A stretch of DNA of 64,000 nt, from positions 124,001 to 188,000 of the forward strand of contig JAJIRX010000510.1 of the NCBI GenBank assembly GCA_023853785.1, read 5' to 3'. A program made the translations under genes and the position numbers. Under the pieces are notes generated by a model. It had not been told where the DNA came from. It did not search any database and saw nothing but the letters and a program-made list of their open reading frames with translations. Positions within the stretch are counted from its first letter, which is position 1. Each line of letters starts with the position of its first letter. Of this stretch, positions 1 to 10,670 are shown one piece after another. The DNA comes from Psilocybe azurescens. Taxonomy: Eukaryota; Basidiomycota; Agaricomycetes; Agaricales; Agrocybaceae.

Positions 1-616
1 GTCATCTTGTCGTGTGCCGAAATTATGCGAAGTGTTTTCAAGTTTGGAAGTGCCTCAACCCCACGCACAAAGGCAGGAAGAACTGTAGAAGTCGAGTAAC
101 GAGAAAGAATGACGCTCATGGTCCTTAAGGTCATCAACACCAATTAGCCAACTTAGTATCCGAAAGAAGATCCTTCACGTACCGAACATGCGACGCTATC
201 TCCTGGTTCTCTGTGACCAGGAAGCACTTCCTGATCATAGTCTCACCGAAGACTTGGTACCATGCTCCAGACCGGGAGTGGGTAGCAAAAACGTCAAGTC
301 TTTCCCATAACAGAGGAAAGAAAATATATCTCCAGAGCTTGCATGTTTGCGAGAGGCTGCGAAGAGCATCGGTCCGTTCAAGATAGCTGCTATCTAGACC
401 TCTTGACGAATGTCCATAAATGATGCCAGTGGAAACAGCCTTGAAGTGGGACATGACTTCCATCAGAAGCTCAAGAGGCAACTGTAGAGCCTTAGCCTTT
501 CCGTTAGAGAGGGTAGCTTCAGCTTGCAGATTGTTTCCGAAACGGTTTGAATCCGAAAGCATAACTCGGGGCTTGGTAGAAATCCTGGCGCGTTTGTTGT
601 TCACCTTTGGTGCCAT
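1..616 (-). CDS. F-box protein, 5' part (runs off the window edge)
   Basis: The start codon is at 616. The first exon (616-183) has a basic N-terminus followed by an F-box-like segment at about residues 45-105 (LQLPLELLMEVM ... LSQTCKLWRYIFFPLLW). A 59-nt intron (182-124) has donor GTACGT, a branch-like CTAAT and acceptor AAG. It joins HVR to TMSVILSRYS with the frame kept, giving the HVRTMSVILS continuation I know from agaricomycete F-box proteins. The second exon (123-1) is open to the window edge, ending in LPNLKTLRI, the start of a leucine-rich tail. F-box proteins usually hand substrates to SCF ubiquitin ligases through Skp1; the substrate here is unknown. Family fairly sure, role inferred. 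Confidence 0.75.
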
Positions 617-1612
617 GTCTGAAGTTGTTAGAGAGATATCGACGATGAGGTGTTAACAACTGGTATTCAGGTTTATAAAGATATCAAGGCGCCATCGAGT
701 CACTAGGTACTCATTGCGGAGAGTGTGTACGGTTTCCAGCAGATGACATCAATCAGTCACAAGTAAGGGGTGGCCGCAAGACACTTTTTGATGTCGAGTC
801 AGTCGGTGTGGCTGTGTTGGCGGGGGCGGGCGAACACAAGTCGGGAAAGCGCTTGCAGTCAAATGGACTTATCTCGCGCCATTATTTTCAGCTGCTGCAT
901 TGGGCGGCCTAAATATATTCTGAATTTTGAACGTCGAATTCCGTACTCGGCTTTTGACTTTTGCGCGCTGTGTTTTTCAGCTGGCGAAATGGATTGACAT
1001 AATATTAGTAAAGTGGGGTAAAGCCTCGAATTCGTACTGATACTCTTTTCTGTATCTGCTTGCAAGAAATTCTAGTTCAGAATACAAAACTTGCACAACA
1101 TTTACACACCATCATGCAAACAATAAGCGTGGCGTAGTCTCAAATCCAGCCGCTTCCGTTTTAGTGCGCTCGATCAATAAAATTGATGGGCGTCCAGGAT
1201 CTGCCCCATCATCTTATGATCGTGGTACTTCCTACGGAAAATTCGAAAACACAAGGTCTGGATTCTGTACATAGCCGCCTGGCGACCAGCTGTCGTAGTT
1301 GGGTGTTGTTGTGGGATGTTTATTTCAAAATAAGATGATCGTGATACCCGAATCACGCGGCCTAACTAGCTCCCATACCACCAACATCAAGATTCCAAGT
1401 GAAGACTCGAAGTCTCTACCTGTGTCATGGAACCTTCAAGTCAAACGTGGGCATCTGCGGAATATAATACCTCAAAATATCCGAGACTATATTGCACTCT
1501 TAACGTCATCTCCAATGCCAGCTTCCAGAGCAATTTCCCTAGATCAGCCAAATGGTGATGGATTTTCCATTCATTTCTAAAACTTGAAAAGTGTTAAACA
1601 TGCTCATGACGC
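617..1612. other. Intergenic, no supported gene
   Basis: Only short ORFs on both strands without family likeness. The 5' end of the WD40 gene to the right may lie in the last few hundred bases, but I could not place its first exon. Confidence 0.5.
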
Positions 1613-3204
1613 ATACCAAGGTGTCCTGATGGCTCTATTATTCTTGCATTGTGTGAAAATCGCACTTTCCAATTCTTCAACCCGTAAGCAGTCCTTCTAC
1701 ACTGACTAATTCGCATGGTCTATAATTGATTCAGGACTCCCCAAAAACTTCCAGGAGAAACAGGCGAATATTTTTTTTTGCCTAAGAATTTACTTGTTCT
1801 AAAATTATGGTAGTTGAGCGCATTGCGACGCCTCTTCGACAATTTGCACAGGCAGCGCCTATTTTGGATTTTATCTGGTACCCCACGGCCACGCCTCTTG
1901 ACCCCGCGTCATTTTTGTTTCGTGGCTGCAGTGCGCGAATGCCCTGTCAAGCTCCTGGACGCATCTGATGGAAGGGTGAATATTCATATACATTGACCAT
2001 ACGCCTTTGTTAGCTGAGTCCATGACGAATAGCTCCGTGCGTCCTACAGAATAGTTGATCATCGGGAAAGGCAAATAGCTCCTCATAGTCTTGCTTTCAA
2101 CTTGACAGCACAAAAGTCAGTGCTATCACTTCTTTTGAACATTTTCTCGTTATTGATCTCGTTTCATAGACTATACTGTGGGTTTGAAGATGCTATCGAA
2201 GTATTTGACATCACTCGACCGGGAGAAGGGACAAGAATCCCCACCACTCCCTCGAAGAAAAGTAAAGATGGTCTCAAAGGTGATTTTTAGGAAGGAGTCC
2301 CGATTAGCATATAACTCAATCGATCCCTCAGGAATTATATCTTCCCTTGCCTTTTGTCCCTCATATAGTCCAGACGGGTGTTTTTATGCTGCTGGAAGCT
2401 TCTCTCCGACGGATAACAACATCGCATTGTTTAGCGACGTAAGCTCCGAACCTGTAATGTTTATTGGAGGAGGACCTCAAGCAGGCGTCACGCAGGTTGT
2501 CCTTCATTCATCTTAGCGTTGTCGTGTCATCGCGTCTGCTGACATCTTCTTTTCCCAGTTACAATTCAACCCGATGCAACCAAACATCTTGTATGCCACA
2601 TATCGCGGCAAAGGAAGTGGTTCGATATACAGCTGGGACATTCGATCCAATGTCCATGTTCCAATGGAGATATTCCAAGCATCTACTTCTTCGCACAAAA
2701 ATAGGACAAACCAAAGAATACGCTTTGACATCGATGCGGCCGGCCGTCTTCTGAGCATAGGAGATCATGTTGGTTAAATTTCTTTGCACAAAGCTGGTAC
2801 TGACATGAACCCCCAGACGGGAAATATATCCATATTCGATCTCAATGGTGGACCAAATCTCGAAAGCGTATCTGACTCATCGTTCGAGAATACGAAATTG
2901 AGTCAGCCTTGCCTCACGTTCAAAGCGCATGAAGGTAGGTTCTTCTCATATTCTCTTATAACAGCCCCAACTAAGATGGACTTAGATACAATAGGTTCAG
3001 TTGCCTTTCACCCCTTGGAAACCTTGTTTACTATCTGTTTCCGGTTCGCGTCATTTCACGGACGAATACTCAATGTCATCGGATGAAGAGTCTGGTGACG
3101 AGGTTGACCGGCACGTAGTTCACGAAGAAGTCAAGGTACGACGCGAGAAACAGCCTCAACCTGTGGCCTTTGATTCCACAATCAAGGCTTGGGATTTCAC
3201 ATGA
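1613..3204 (+). CDS. WRAP53/TCAB1-like WD40 protein, frame-broken, 5' end unclear
   Basis: The exons read as a WD40 protein of the telomerase Cajal body protein 1 (WRAP53/WDR79) family, which in animals binds CAB-box RNAs and telomerase RNA. Recognisable blocks are PDGSIILALCENRTFQFF (1628 on), PILDFIWYPTATP (about 1858), ECPVKLLDASDGR (1935-1975), LYCGFEDAIEVFDITRPG (about 2172), GIISSLAF, LYATYRGKGSGSIYSWDIR (2591 on) and a C-terminal STIKAWDF. Introns at 1976-2032, about 2112-2168, 2280-2331, 2496-2561, about 2769-2817 and about 2936-2989 all have GT-AG ends and keep frame. Breaks: a T-run near 1910-1920 and GGAAACC near 3020 each need one base fewer, and the stretch 1735-1830, with a T9 run, cannot be read through. 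It is either a young pseudogene or sequence error. Confidence 0.7.
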
Positions 3205-3451
3205 TATGCCCCCATGTGCAGTCAAATTCGTCTAAGAGTAATTGATCTTCTGGACCAGAATTACAATGGTTCTCTGGTGCCGTGTCGTGAATTGGTTTAT
3301 TGAAAGTGAGGTGCCTTATTTCTCGCACGACAATTTCTATTCACTTTCTACACATCAAGATTAATTTCTAGTTTGTTCGACAAGCTTTCGTGCTACGTGA
3401 AGAGTCATAATGAAGAGAATCGATAATAGACCTGCCCCTTGAAAAGATGCG

Positions 3452-3868
3452 CTAATTATCTGCCAATTCTTCCGCTGGTACCGCAAACGACGCATACGGT
3501 GTCATTCCCCGTAAATCGTCGCTAAATCTCTTCCCGTTCGTCCTCAGAGGTCGATCGATTGCTTTCTCTGGTGTCCGAATCCAGTTAGCGATTCCATCTT
3601 CTGGGTCAATAAAGAACGGTTCTCTCTCAAAGATATCGAAGTCGGCGTGGTAAACCTCATCACCGATAAGTCCACTTTCGTCCTGTTCAGGCGGGGTCAA
3701 CGGCGCCGATCGCTTGATAGACCTGGCCAGTTCTCGTCGCTCTTTTGTCTCAACTTGTTTTCTCCTGGGCGAGGTTTGGCAGGTTTGGTGGCTATATCCT
3801 GGCTGTGGACATGGTCCACGCCTGGAGGAGCCCGCCAAATCCCAAAAACCTGGGCCCATTTCCCCCAA
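3452..3868 (-). CDS. Hypothetical ORF, possible alternative C-terminus of the NTF2-like gene
   Basis: This frame overlaps the last NTF2-like exon by about 170 nt and then runs on as a polar, acidic stretch (TPPEQDESG, FDIFEREPFFIDPEDGI, DLRGMTPYASFAVPAEEL) that reads like real protein. I found no clean splice pair that joins it to the NTF2-like frame. It could be that gene's true tail after a frame break, or a separate small gene. No domain recognised. Confidence 0.35.
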   Translation of the reverse strand: MGEMGPGFWDLAGSSRRGPCPQPGYSHQTCQTSPRRKQVETKERRELARSIKRSAPLTPPEQDESGLIGDEVYHADFDIFEREPFFIDPEDGIANWIRTPEKAIDRPLRTNGKRFSDDLRGMTPYASFAVPAEELADN

Positions 3869-4566
3869 ACAATTGACATAATTGCGTTAAGCGATAAGAA
3901 ACATTTGACGACTGGTGTAAAGGGCGGAAGAAGGAGGGCGGCCATATCCTGCGGAACTGTCAATGATCCGCTTTCAGACCAATATGTTGATGCTCACATC
4001 TGGGTGGACAAAGTCCTCTTGCATACATATATAATGAAAGCCGTCCTTCATGCGGAGAGTATAGCGCGACATAGTTCTGATTAGGGGCTCCATCAATTTC
4101 ATGAACGACTGCTTCGCAACGGCACTCACCGAAAGGGCATAGGCTTGAATGGCGAAAAGCGAATGTGAAATAACAAGGCGAGATCTACATAAATCATGTT
4201 ATGCAGTCGGTCATAAACTGTGGGAAGATGTGGTTAGTTGGCGTGTCTGATATGGGCGTATTTTATGAACTTGCCAACATCCCGGATGTCGACTTCGACC
4301 CTTGGGGATAAAGCTCTTTCCCATCTATTACATCCATGAGCTTCAACATACTCAACAGGTGAATCTCGCCTAGTATTAACTACTCACTGATAAATTCCAA
4401 GAACACTTTCTCGCGAAAGAGGACCAGATTCAATGGCGTACAGCGGATGACGAAGACCAGCGTTGGAGGTGAAGTATTTATTGATAGCAGCCTTTTGTAT
4501 GTCGGGCGATGTCGACGAATGGGCCATTTGAATAACGGCGTGGATTTCAATACTAGGACTCTGCAT
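3697..4566 (-). CDS. SigF-like NTF2-like domain protein
   Basis: Five exons join in frame to 215 codons: 4566-4388, 4324-4275, 4217-4130, 4076-3998 and 3948-3697. The start MQSPSIEIHAVIQ and the blocks RHPLYAIESGPLSRE, LGIYQWERALSPRVEVD, LLFHIRFSPFKPMPFR and MQEDFVHPD followed by MAALLLPPFTPVV match the basidiomycete NTF2-like family named after SigF. This is a cone-shaped fold often found as a small-molecule or enzyme domain. The function is not known. The second intron (4274-4218) is a GC-AG intron with donor GCAAGT. The 3' end is open to doubt: another frame (3868-3452) overlaps the last exon and looks coding beyond its stop, so the true C-terminus may be longer through an intron or frame break. 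Confidence 0.75.
4218..4274 (-). other. GC-AG intron
   Basis: The donor is G|GCAAGT, the acceptor CCCACAG, length 57 nt. It joins RDV to YDRLHN in frame inside the NTF2-like gene. GC donors are rare; this one keeps the rest of the 5' consensus, as expected for functional GC-AG introns. Confidence 0.7.
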
Positions 4567-5087
4567 GATGGACAGCGGAGGGACTCGAAAACAGAATGAG
4601 CCTATATTCAGAAGGACTGTATTTAGAGGGTGAGCAAAGTGTCGTTACGTGCAACAGCCATGACGACCTCATTTTGTATTCGATCGAGTCGTCGGTCATT
4701 ATCTTGTTCTGGGACATTACGTGATAGCGCCAACTGATCGACGAAACGTTAACGTTGTATATTAGTCGTAATACTGTGCTTAAACCGTGACAAATGAAGC
4801 AGATAGCTGGGGGGAGTCCACGGGACAGATCTGCATGGGGCCAACCCCAAAATGGACATAAATCTACAAGAAGAAGAAAAAAACCTGAGAGAGGGCTAGT
4901 AACGGCAACGAGGGACCAAAAAATTGACAGCAAGTCAACTCCTTGAAGGTGCTACTCGAGAACGTAATAAGCACGTACAATCGGACGAATATAGAAAGCA
5001 AAAGACCAAATGAATAAATGAATATACAGAGTAACAAAAATGGAAATGAGTGAAGCGTAGGTTTTACAAATCAAGTAGAACATGAGA
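4567..5087. other. Intergenic, no supported gene
   Basis: A minus-strand ORF of 126 codons (4933-4553) runs through here, but its composition is not protein-like and it overlaps the NTF2-like start. I take the stretch as the promoter of that gene and the 3' flank of the next minus-strand gene. Confidence 0.45.
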
Positions 5088-6009
5088 TCAGGGAAAACGA
5101 AAGAATGAAATAGCTGTATACTTAGAGGGCGACGAAGAGTTCATCTCGTCCATTGGGAGAAAGTTGTTCCGCCAATTCTCTATGTGCTGCACCTGAACTA
5201 CCTCTTTCGATCCTCCAGCAATTTGTTGTGAGAGGCCTTCGCTTTCGACATGGACTGGGAAGGCAACTATATCATCATGATCCACCCGACTTGACCTAAA
5301 AGCATTCATTGCGGTAGCAACTTCATTTTTCCATTTCGAATCAACAGGTTCAGCCCAAGGAGGAGACAGATCATCGTTGAGAGAAACTTCATGGAGATCC
5401 GCCTGTAGAAATTCACAGCTGCTGTCGTCGGCATCATAGCTATCGTCTTCAGAGTCAAATAAGAAGGAAAGACCAAACAGTGAAATGTCGTCGTAGGTGC
5501 TTCTCCCACAAGAAGAGATATCCTGGGAAGCAGAATGTTCATGTACATGCTTGGGTACTTTGTCTAGGGAGGTATATATTGTCATGTCCACCTTCAAATG
5601 TAAAAATAGGTCAGAATGACTTACCATCGTAGATATCGGAGTCAACACGCCATGGGAGAATAACTGGGGTATCTCCTTCCGCATTTGTTGACGTCGAAAG
5701 AAAGCATACACCTTTCCGATGAGGAGTTGGTTCTGCTTGAATGGCTCCAAAGATACCTGTGTTGCGATTAAATGAAACAAAATGACGCGAAGTCGTTGGT
5801 AAATAGTAGGACATAAGCTTTAAACAGAGCTTACCAGAAGCACTCTTCCTGCTTGTGGTGTTGCCGGCCTCCAGGGCCCCCTGATAAGAATAAGGACGAG
5901 TAAGAAAAATAGAGTATCTCAGAAGCAAAAAATAGAAAGCACCTGGTCGATATCCTTCGCAGTGGAGGCTTCTTTACTTGAGGACGATTGTGCAAGCGAC
6001 CTTCTCTTT
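5088..6009 (-). CDS. Hypothetical nuclear-type protein, multi-exon
   Basis: I do not recognise this family. Exons that keep frame: about 6009-5943 (KRRSLAQSSSSKEAS, a nuclear-localisation-like start), about 5879-5836 (GALEAGNTTSRKSASG), about 5775-5626 (GIFGAIQAEPTPHRKG ... DTPVILPWRVDSDIYD) and about 5564-5088. The intron between the last two is 61 nt, with donor GTAAGT and acceptor CCTAG. The C-terminal exon is acidic (FDSEDDSYDADDSS) and contains short motifs such as SPPWAEPVDSKWKNEV. No start codon was found in the first exon seen, so an upstream exon is missing. No catalytic or membrane features are visible. Confidence 0.5.
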
Positions 6010-6419
6010 CTGGAGCAGAAAATCCTGACAAGCACACAAAAAGCTCACGAAACATTGAAAGGATTTGACAATGAACAGTCGAACGGCCATCGGAATAGCA
6101 GACAAATAGTTGGAACCCTCCTAACCGGTTATAAGCCATTTCGATAATTATTGGCTGACAAGGAAGGCATTCTCTGACTCCGCCCGATTTCTGAAGGATC
6201 GGACTGTCAGGACCAATTGGATGGCTTGTAGGTGAGATCGTAGTAGCCCCTAGGACATATAGACTTATTTAGAAGCGATTCATGTCTCGTATAAGAGATT
6301 CGGTGGTCACTGTAGAAGATAAGTAGAAGGTTTAGGAGAGACGTAGAGGATCGGAGATTGAACACGGTCTCAAATTGACTTCATGAACGGCCGGCAATGC
6401 ACTACAAAAACACACGTAC

Positions 6420-6577
6420 ATAAATGTTGTAATTAGTAAACGGACCTCCCTCCTTACTATGACAGCGAGGCCATCCTCAACAAACTGACAGCATTCTCGA
6501 TCCATCAAGATAATTTATCCAAAGAATATAACGAAGAAACGTAAAATAAAACAATGATTGCCCGAGACGACAAATGA
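6420..6577 (+). pseudogene. Flavin monooxygenase pseudogene, left fragment
   Basis: The stretch is recognisably the same as nucleotides 25690-25836 of the FMO gene. About 25 bases are identical around ATGATTGCCCGAGACGACAA at 6554-6573, and upstream of it lie GAGGCC and TCGATC..CAAGA..A blocks with many changes and deletions. Reading frame is lost. It is the left half of a gene copy whose right half lies at 10671-11160; about 4.1 kb of other DNA separates them. Confidence 0.75.
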
Positions 6578-6600
6578 AACAAACGGATTATCTTTCAATT

Positions 6601-6608
6601 ATCCCCAG
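6601..6608. repeat. 8-bp target site duplication, left (outer transposon)
   Basis: ATCCCCAG, repeated exactly at 10111-10118, immediately outside the terminal inverted repeats of the outer element. Confidence 0.85.
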
Positions 6609-7299
6609 TAGTGTTGCCGCACAGTGCAGCAAAGTGACAGTGCAGCCGATTTTGATGGACTGTGACACGCTGCACAGTGATCACAGTCTGCTGTGAGGTA
6701 CTGTGAAGTGACCACTGACTGACGTCACTCAGCAGCTTTGCGGGCAAGTGGTACTTGATATTGTGTCAGTTATGTACAGTATCTACCCCCACCGATTTCT
6801 AATCAATGTTAAAAAGCGCTGTAGTCAACAGTTCAATTAGTTCACTAATCTTCCCCTCCACGTTGCCAGCTTGCTTCAAGTCCAATAAGTCTTATACTTT
6901 GCTGGCACTGCTTCCGTAGTCGAAGCTTATAAATATTTTGCAACCAGTAAATCTTGTCTCGAAGGTAGCCCTCCATCAAATTCAGACAGTCCTGTCGATA
7001 ACTGGGAAGAAATTTTCCATAGAGTTTTGGGAGATGCCATTCCAGCTTAATTCCAGCGCCACAACACATTGTTTCTTGATCATTTCTTTACTCGATCAAA
7101 AGATAAGTTCACATATAATAATGCTCAGAGGGTAAAATACATATAATCCAGTCAACAATGTTATGTAGTTGCCAATGAGCAAGGGCTCAAACATTTGTCG
7201 AACATGTTAGCAAGTGCTCGAACTTCCTAGTTGCCTCCTGCGCCAATCTCCGAAAGGTTTAGCAGCATCAAAGGGCATTTATTTTTAGAAACAATGACC

Positions 7300-7307
7300 A
7301 TTAAGAG
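7300..7307. repeat. 8-bp target site duplication, left (inner transposon)
   Basis: ATTAAGAG, repeated exactly at 9944-9951, directly outside the inner element's inverted repeats. Confidence 0.85.
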
Positions 7308-9943
7308 TGGGGTTGAACAATCCCTGATAACGCCGTCGACACGTGACATCACGTCACACGGCCAATATCATCACAAAAGTTGAGACACCTCAGTTTCGTC
7401 AGTTCTTCATTGTTTTCTTCCAAATTTTTTGTGCATTGTATATACTATAATATATATAGTAGCTATTCCTGGTACTTTTAGCTCAGAAAATGCATGAAAT
7501 AAGTTAAAAATAGTAAATTACATCAAGTTTCCACTATATATAGTCAAAGATAAGACAGATTCATGAGATTGCAGAGGATGTGAACAATGATATAGAAGGT
7601 ATTGTTATATATTAATATGCATATAGTTATTTCATTTAAAACAATTCTAAAAACATAATTTTTCATAGAGATTTGAGCCAAATACATCTAATTCCATCAA
7701 AAATTTGATTCTTAACATGTCCAAGTCTTTACAGTTTGGAATATGATTAAAAATCACAGTAATAAGTAAGGCCTACAGTGTTTTGAACCATGCATATACC
7801 ATTCCACATGTATATAATAATATAAAACATATTTTTACAACACTCAATAACCTCAGTTATTTGACATATCTTCAAAATTGAGTCAATTTCTATTATTGTC
7901 CCTCTCCATGGCTTCCTCTTCCTCTTCCTCTATCTCCTCTATCTCCTCTATCTCCTTGCTTCCCTCATCAGCTTCAAATATTCACATGCCTTTCATATGT
8001 AAATCAACTGCATCAATCAGTGCTGCTTGGATATCATTTACACAAGTTGGAAGCTGTCCACTTTACAAGTTTGGAGCACCAGCTTGCTTAAACAGCTTTA
8101 GCTGATCTTTTAATTTCTTGCCTTTGAGGTCCAGGATTTTTTTCTTTTTTAAGTACCAGTTCTAGCTGTGCAATTCTGGCAGCTGTATTTTTGAATTTTC
8201 CTCACAAACTTCTATATGCTTGAGTTTTTGCTTGACATTTATTGCAAAAGTCTACAAGCTCTTTGTGTCTTTTCCTCTTTCTTTTCCTGTATTTAGTGCC
8301 AGTCTATGTATATACTGATAGTCTTCTTCAGTAAAATTTGAAGCCATGAATGGTTGTGTGTTGTTATGGAAATATACAGATATTGCATGATTATGATCAA
8401 GCAGTGTAAGCTGTGGCTATTGTCACATAAGAACTCAGAAAGCATCTAAAGCAACTTCATTTTCAGTATTTGTGGCAGACATCCATACAAGTTCTCTTTC
8501 TTCAACTGTTGCCTCATCAATCAAACCACCAGATGTAAATTCTGATGTAAAGCATTCCCATGCCATCTCCAGTGCTTCTTTGAAAAAGAAATCAGAAGTT
8601 TATGGAAGTGTGGATATAGACCTGAGAATGAAGAGGACCAAGATCAAGCATGTTCTCATTTTTGCATTAAAAGTTCAGATTGCTTTTATATATGGATAAG
8701 AAAATATTCTGCATAAATTACTGAAACAGCAGGCTCTGAAGCTGTTGGTGAATAGTCAAGAACATTTGAAAGATTTGTTCCATATGATTGAGTGTTGAGT
8801 TCTGCTTGTTGATACAAAGATTTTCTAAAAAGAGCTTGATTTCATCTTGATAAAGAATAAGAGCTTTTGACTTGTACCAGATATCTTCTGCTGCAGTCTC
8901 AGATGAAGTTACAGCCTTTTTCTCAGCTTGATCACCTTATACTTTTGCCATAACAGTAGCTCTACCCTTCTTTCCAACAGGCCTTGCAGAATATCTTTGA
9001 TATCCTTGGACTTTAATGCATAATATTGAACCATGATGTTAGTATATTATAATAAGATGTTACTGCAGAATCATTGCTTGAATTTCAGACTGGCTATAAG
9101 GCCTAGAAATAAATGTTGGAATCAGAACAAGAATCTGTATTTTTAGTACACAAGATCATATAAGAATACCAAATTTCGTGACTTACTATCCATTAACAAA
9201 GCTTTTTGAACTAAAAATAGTAAAAAAGCGGTGAGAATCAAAGAAATAGAGGTAATCAAACAGGTATGAGTGCAAAAACCATTTCCCTGCAGTCTTTAGG
9301 TATTTAAAGGTTATTTCGGGGCCATCCCTCACATGCAAGGCTGCCATAAAGAAGCCTGCTCGGCCTACTCGGCCTGTTTTGGAATGGGATCAGTGGCTGT
9401 GCTACACCTATTTTGCTCTCAAAACAGTATAATGACCATAGCATCATGGAAAATGAAATTCACGACTAGATTTGCAGAGTAAAACTGATTTAAATTTAGA
9501 TTTCTAAAATGTGATTGGAACAGATTTTTAATTTAGCAAGTCTAAGTAGGTGAAAGTGCCTAAATATAGGGTCTAACTCGCCACTGAGGCCAAAAACAAA
9601 AAACTGTTCTGATCAGTTTGTTCAAATTTAAATTCTAAGAAAAATATGTCTGCTAACCATGTTTATAAGTGCCATGGTTGCTGGGATATTCTTCATGCAA
9701 TCCAGAGTGCTATATTTGGCAGGGAAATCAGTCTGATTTCGCTTTTTGAGTTCTTAATCATATTTTTGCAATAAAAATGCTCTCATGCAATGGAAATACT
9801 TAATATCTTCCAGTACATACCACAAAATGTTTTGAATTGGTTGTTTATAAAGTACAAGCTCAATGTCTCAAGATATTGGTCTGGTCACAATGTGACACAG
9901 CATGTCACTGGCCGTCACACGCATCAGTGATTGTTCAACCCCA
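7308..9943. mobile_element. Nested DNA transposon (inner element), 2.6 kb, decayed
   Basis: Terminal inverted repeats start TGGGGTTGAACAATC and match at 20 of 21 positions between ends. The element is flanked by the exact 8-bp duplication ATTAAGAG. It lies wholly inside the outer element, so it inserted later. The interior is strongly AT-rich. Minus-strand remnants can be read around 9050-8700 (VQGYQRYSARPVGKKGRA, then a helical stretch LYQDEIKLFLENLCINKQNS) and an acidic EEIEEIEEEEEE tract near 7910-7960, all broken by stops. An 8-bp duplication fits hAT and also KDZ/Zisupton-type elements; I cannot decide the superfamily. Confidence 0.75.
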
Positions 9944-9951
9944 ATTAAGAG
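9944..9951. repeat. 8-bp target site duplication, right (inner transposon)
   Basis: ATTAAGAG, partner of 7300-7307. Confidence 0.85.
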
Positions 9952-10110
9952 TAGAGAAAGGGTCACGCACGAAATTGGATTGATGGAACCGACGATGAAC
10001 TGCACAGCACTTCACATCCACTTTGTTGAGCTGTGAAGTGTGTCTGAGTTCCAAATCTCACAGTGAAGTCACAGTCACCTCACATCGGCTGCGCTGTGGC
10101 GGCAGCACTA

Positions 10111-10118
10111 ATCCCCAG
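10111..10118. repeat. 8-bp target site duplication, right (outer transposon)
   Basis: ATCCCCAG, partner of 6601-6608. Confidence 0.85.
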
Positions 10119-10670
10119 TTATTTGTTGCAATGTCGCCGTTGCATTCGCCAGCCGTCTTCTCGCGATTTGATGGGATTATATAAACTTTTTTTAACCTCC
10201 GCTCTGTCACACACCATTAACGCCGATTTCTTGCGATTACCTCGTTACTTTGAGGATATGCCCAATCAATACTTCATTTCTGTGCTCATGTGTGGTGTCT
10301 TAAACCGGCTGGGCAACAAGTACTCCAGCTTATATGAGAGCAGAATAACTTGATGTTAATGCATTGTTATCTACTATCCTCTTCGCCTCACTATCCAAAC
10401 GGATGGACAACTATTCCAAAGTCGGGAATATCCACCTGGCTTGGGATTTTATGCAAAACCTGTTTTCCGCAACAACTTTTTAACATTTTTTGTGTATCAC
10501 CCTCATTTTTGAGACCATCCTCACTGGCATGCCGCCAGGAGTTGCGCAAAATAAGGCAGACACGAGTGGTCACACTGAAGTCACAGCGGACGTTAAAAAT
10601 ATCAGTCATATGATTCCATCAAATGCGAGAAGGCGGGCGAATGCGACGGCGACCCAACTTTGAACCACCC
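10119..10670. other. Insert of unknown origin inside the FMO pseudogene
   Basis: About 550 bp between the outer transposon and the right FMO fragment with no counterpart in the FMO gene, where the matching gap is 34 nt. Short ORFs only, nothing recognised. Probably a further, older insertion. Confidence 0.45.

Larger units (their letters stand above)
6609..10110. mobile_element. hAT-like DNA transposon (outer element), 3.5 kb including a nested insertion
   Basis: The ends are inverted repeats: TAGTGTTGCCGC-ACAGTGCAGC on the left and, read inward from the right, TAGTGCTGCCGCCACAGCGCAGC (20 of 23 positions). They are flanked by the exact 8-bp duplication ATCCCCAG. The TIR start and 8-bp duplication fit the hAT superfamily. 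The subterminal zones (6615-6740 and 9955-10100) are packed with CAGTG, GTGAC and CACAGT motifs, as is common where transposases bind. Without the nested element it is only about 860 bp and has no transposase frame, so it is a non-autonomous copy. Confidence 0.8.

Noticed and set aside
3647..4084. Plus-strand ORF of 145 codons
   Set aside because: Antisense to the spliced NTF2-like gene; no family likeness.
4553..4933. Minus-strand ORF of 126 codons upstream of the NTF2-like start
   Set aside because: Overlaps the start region of a better supported gene and has no protein-like composition.
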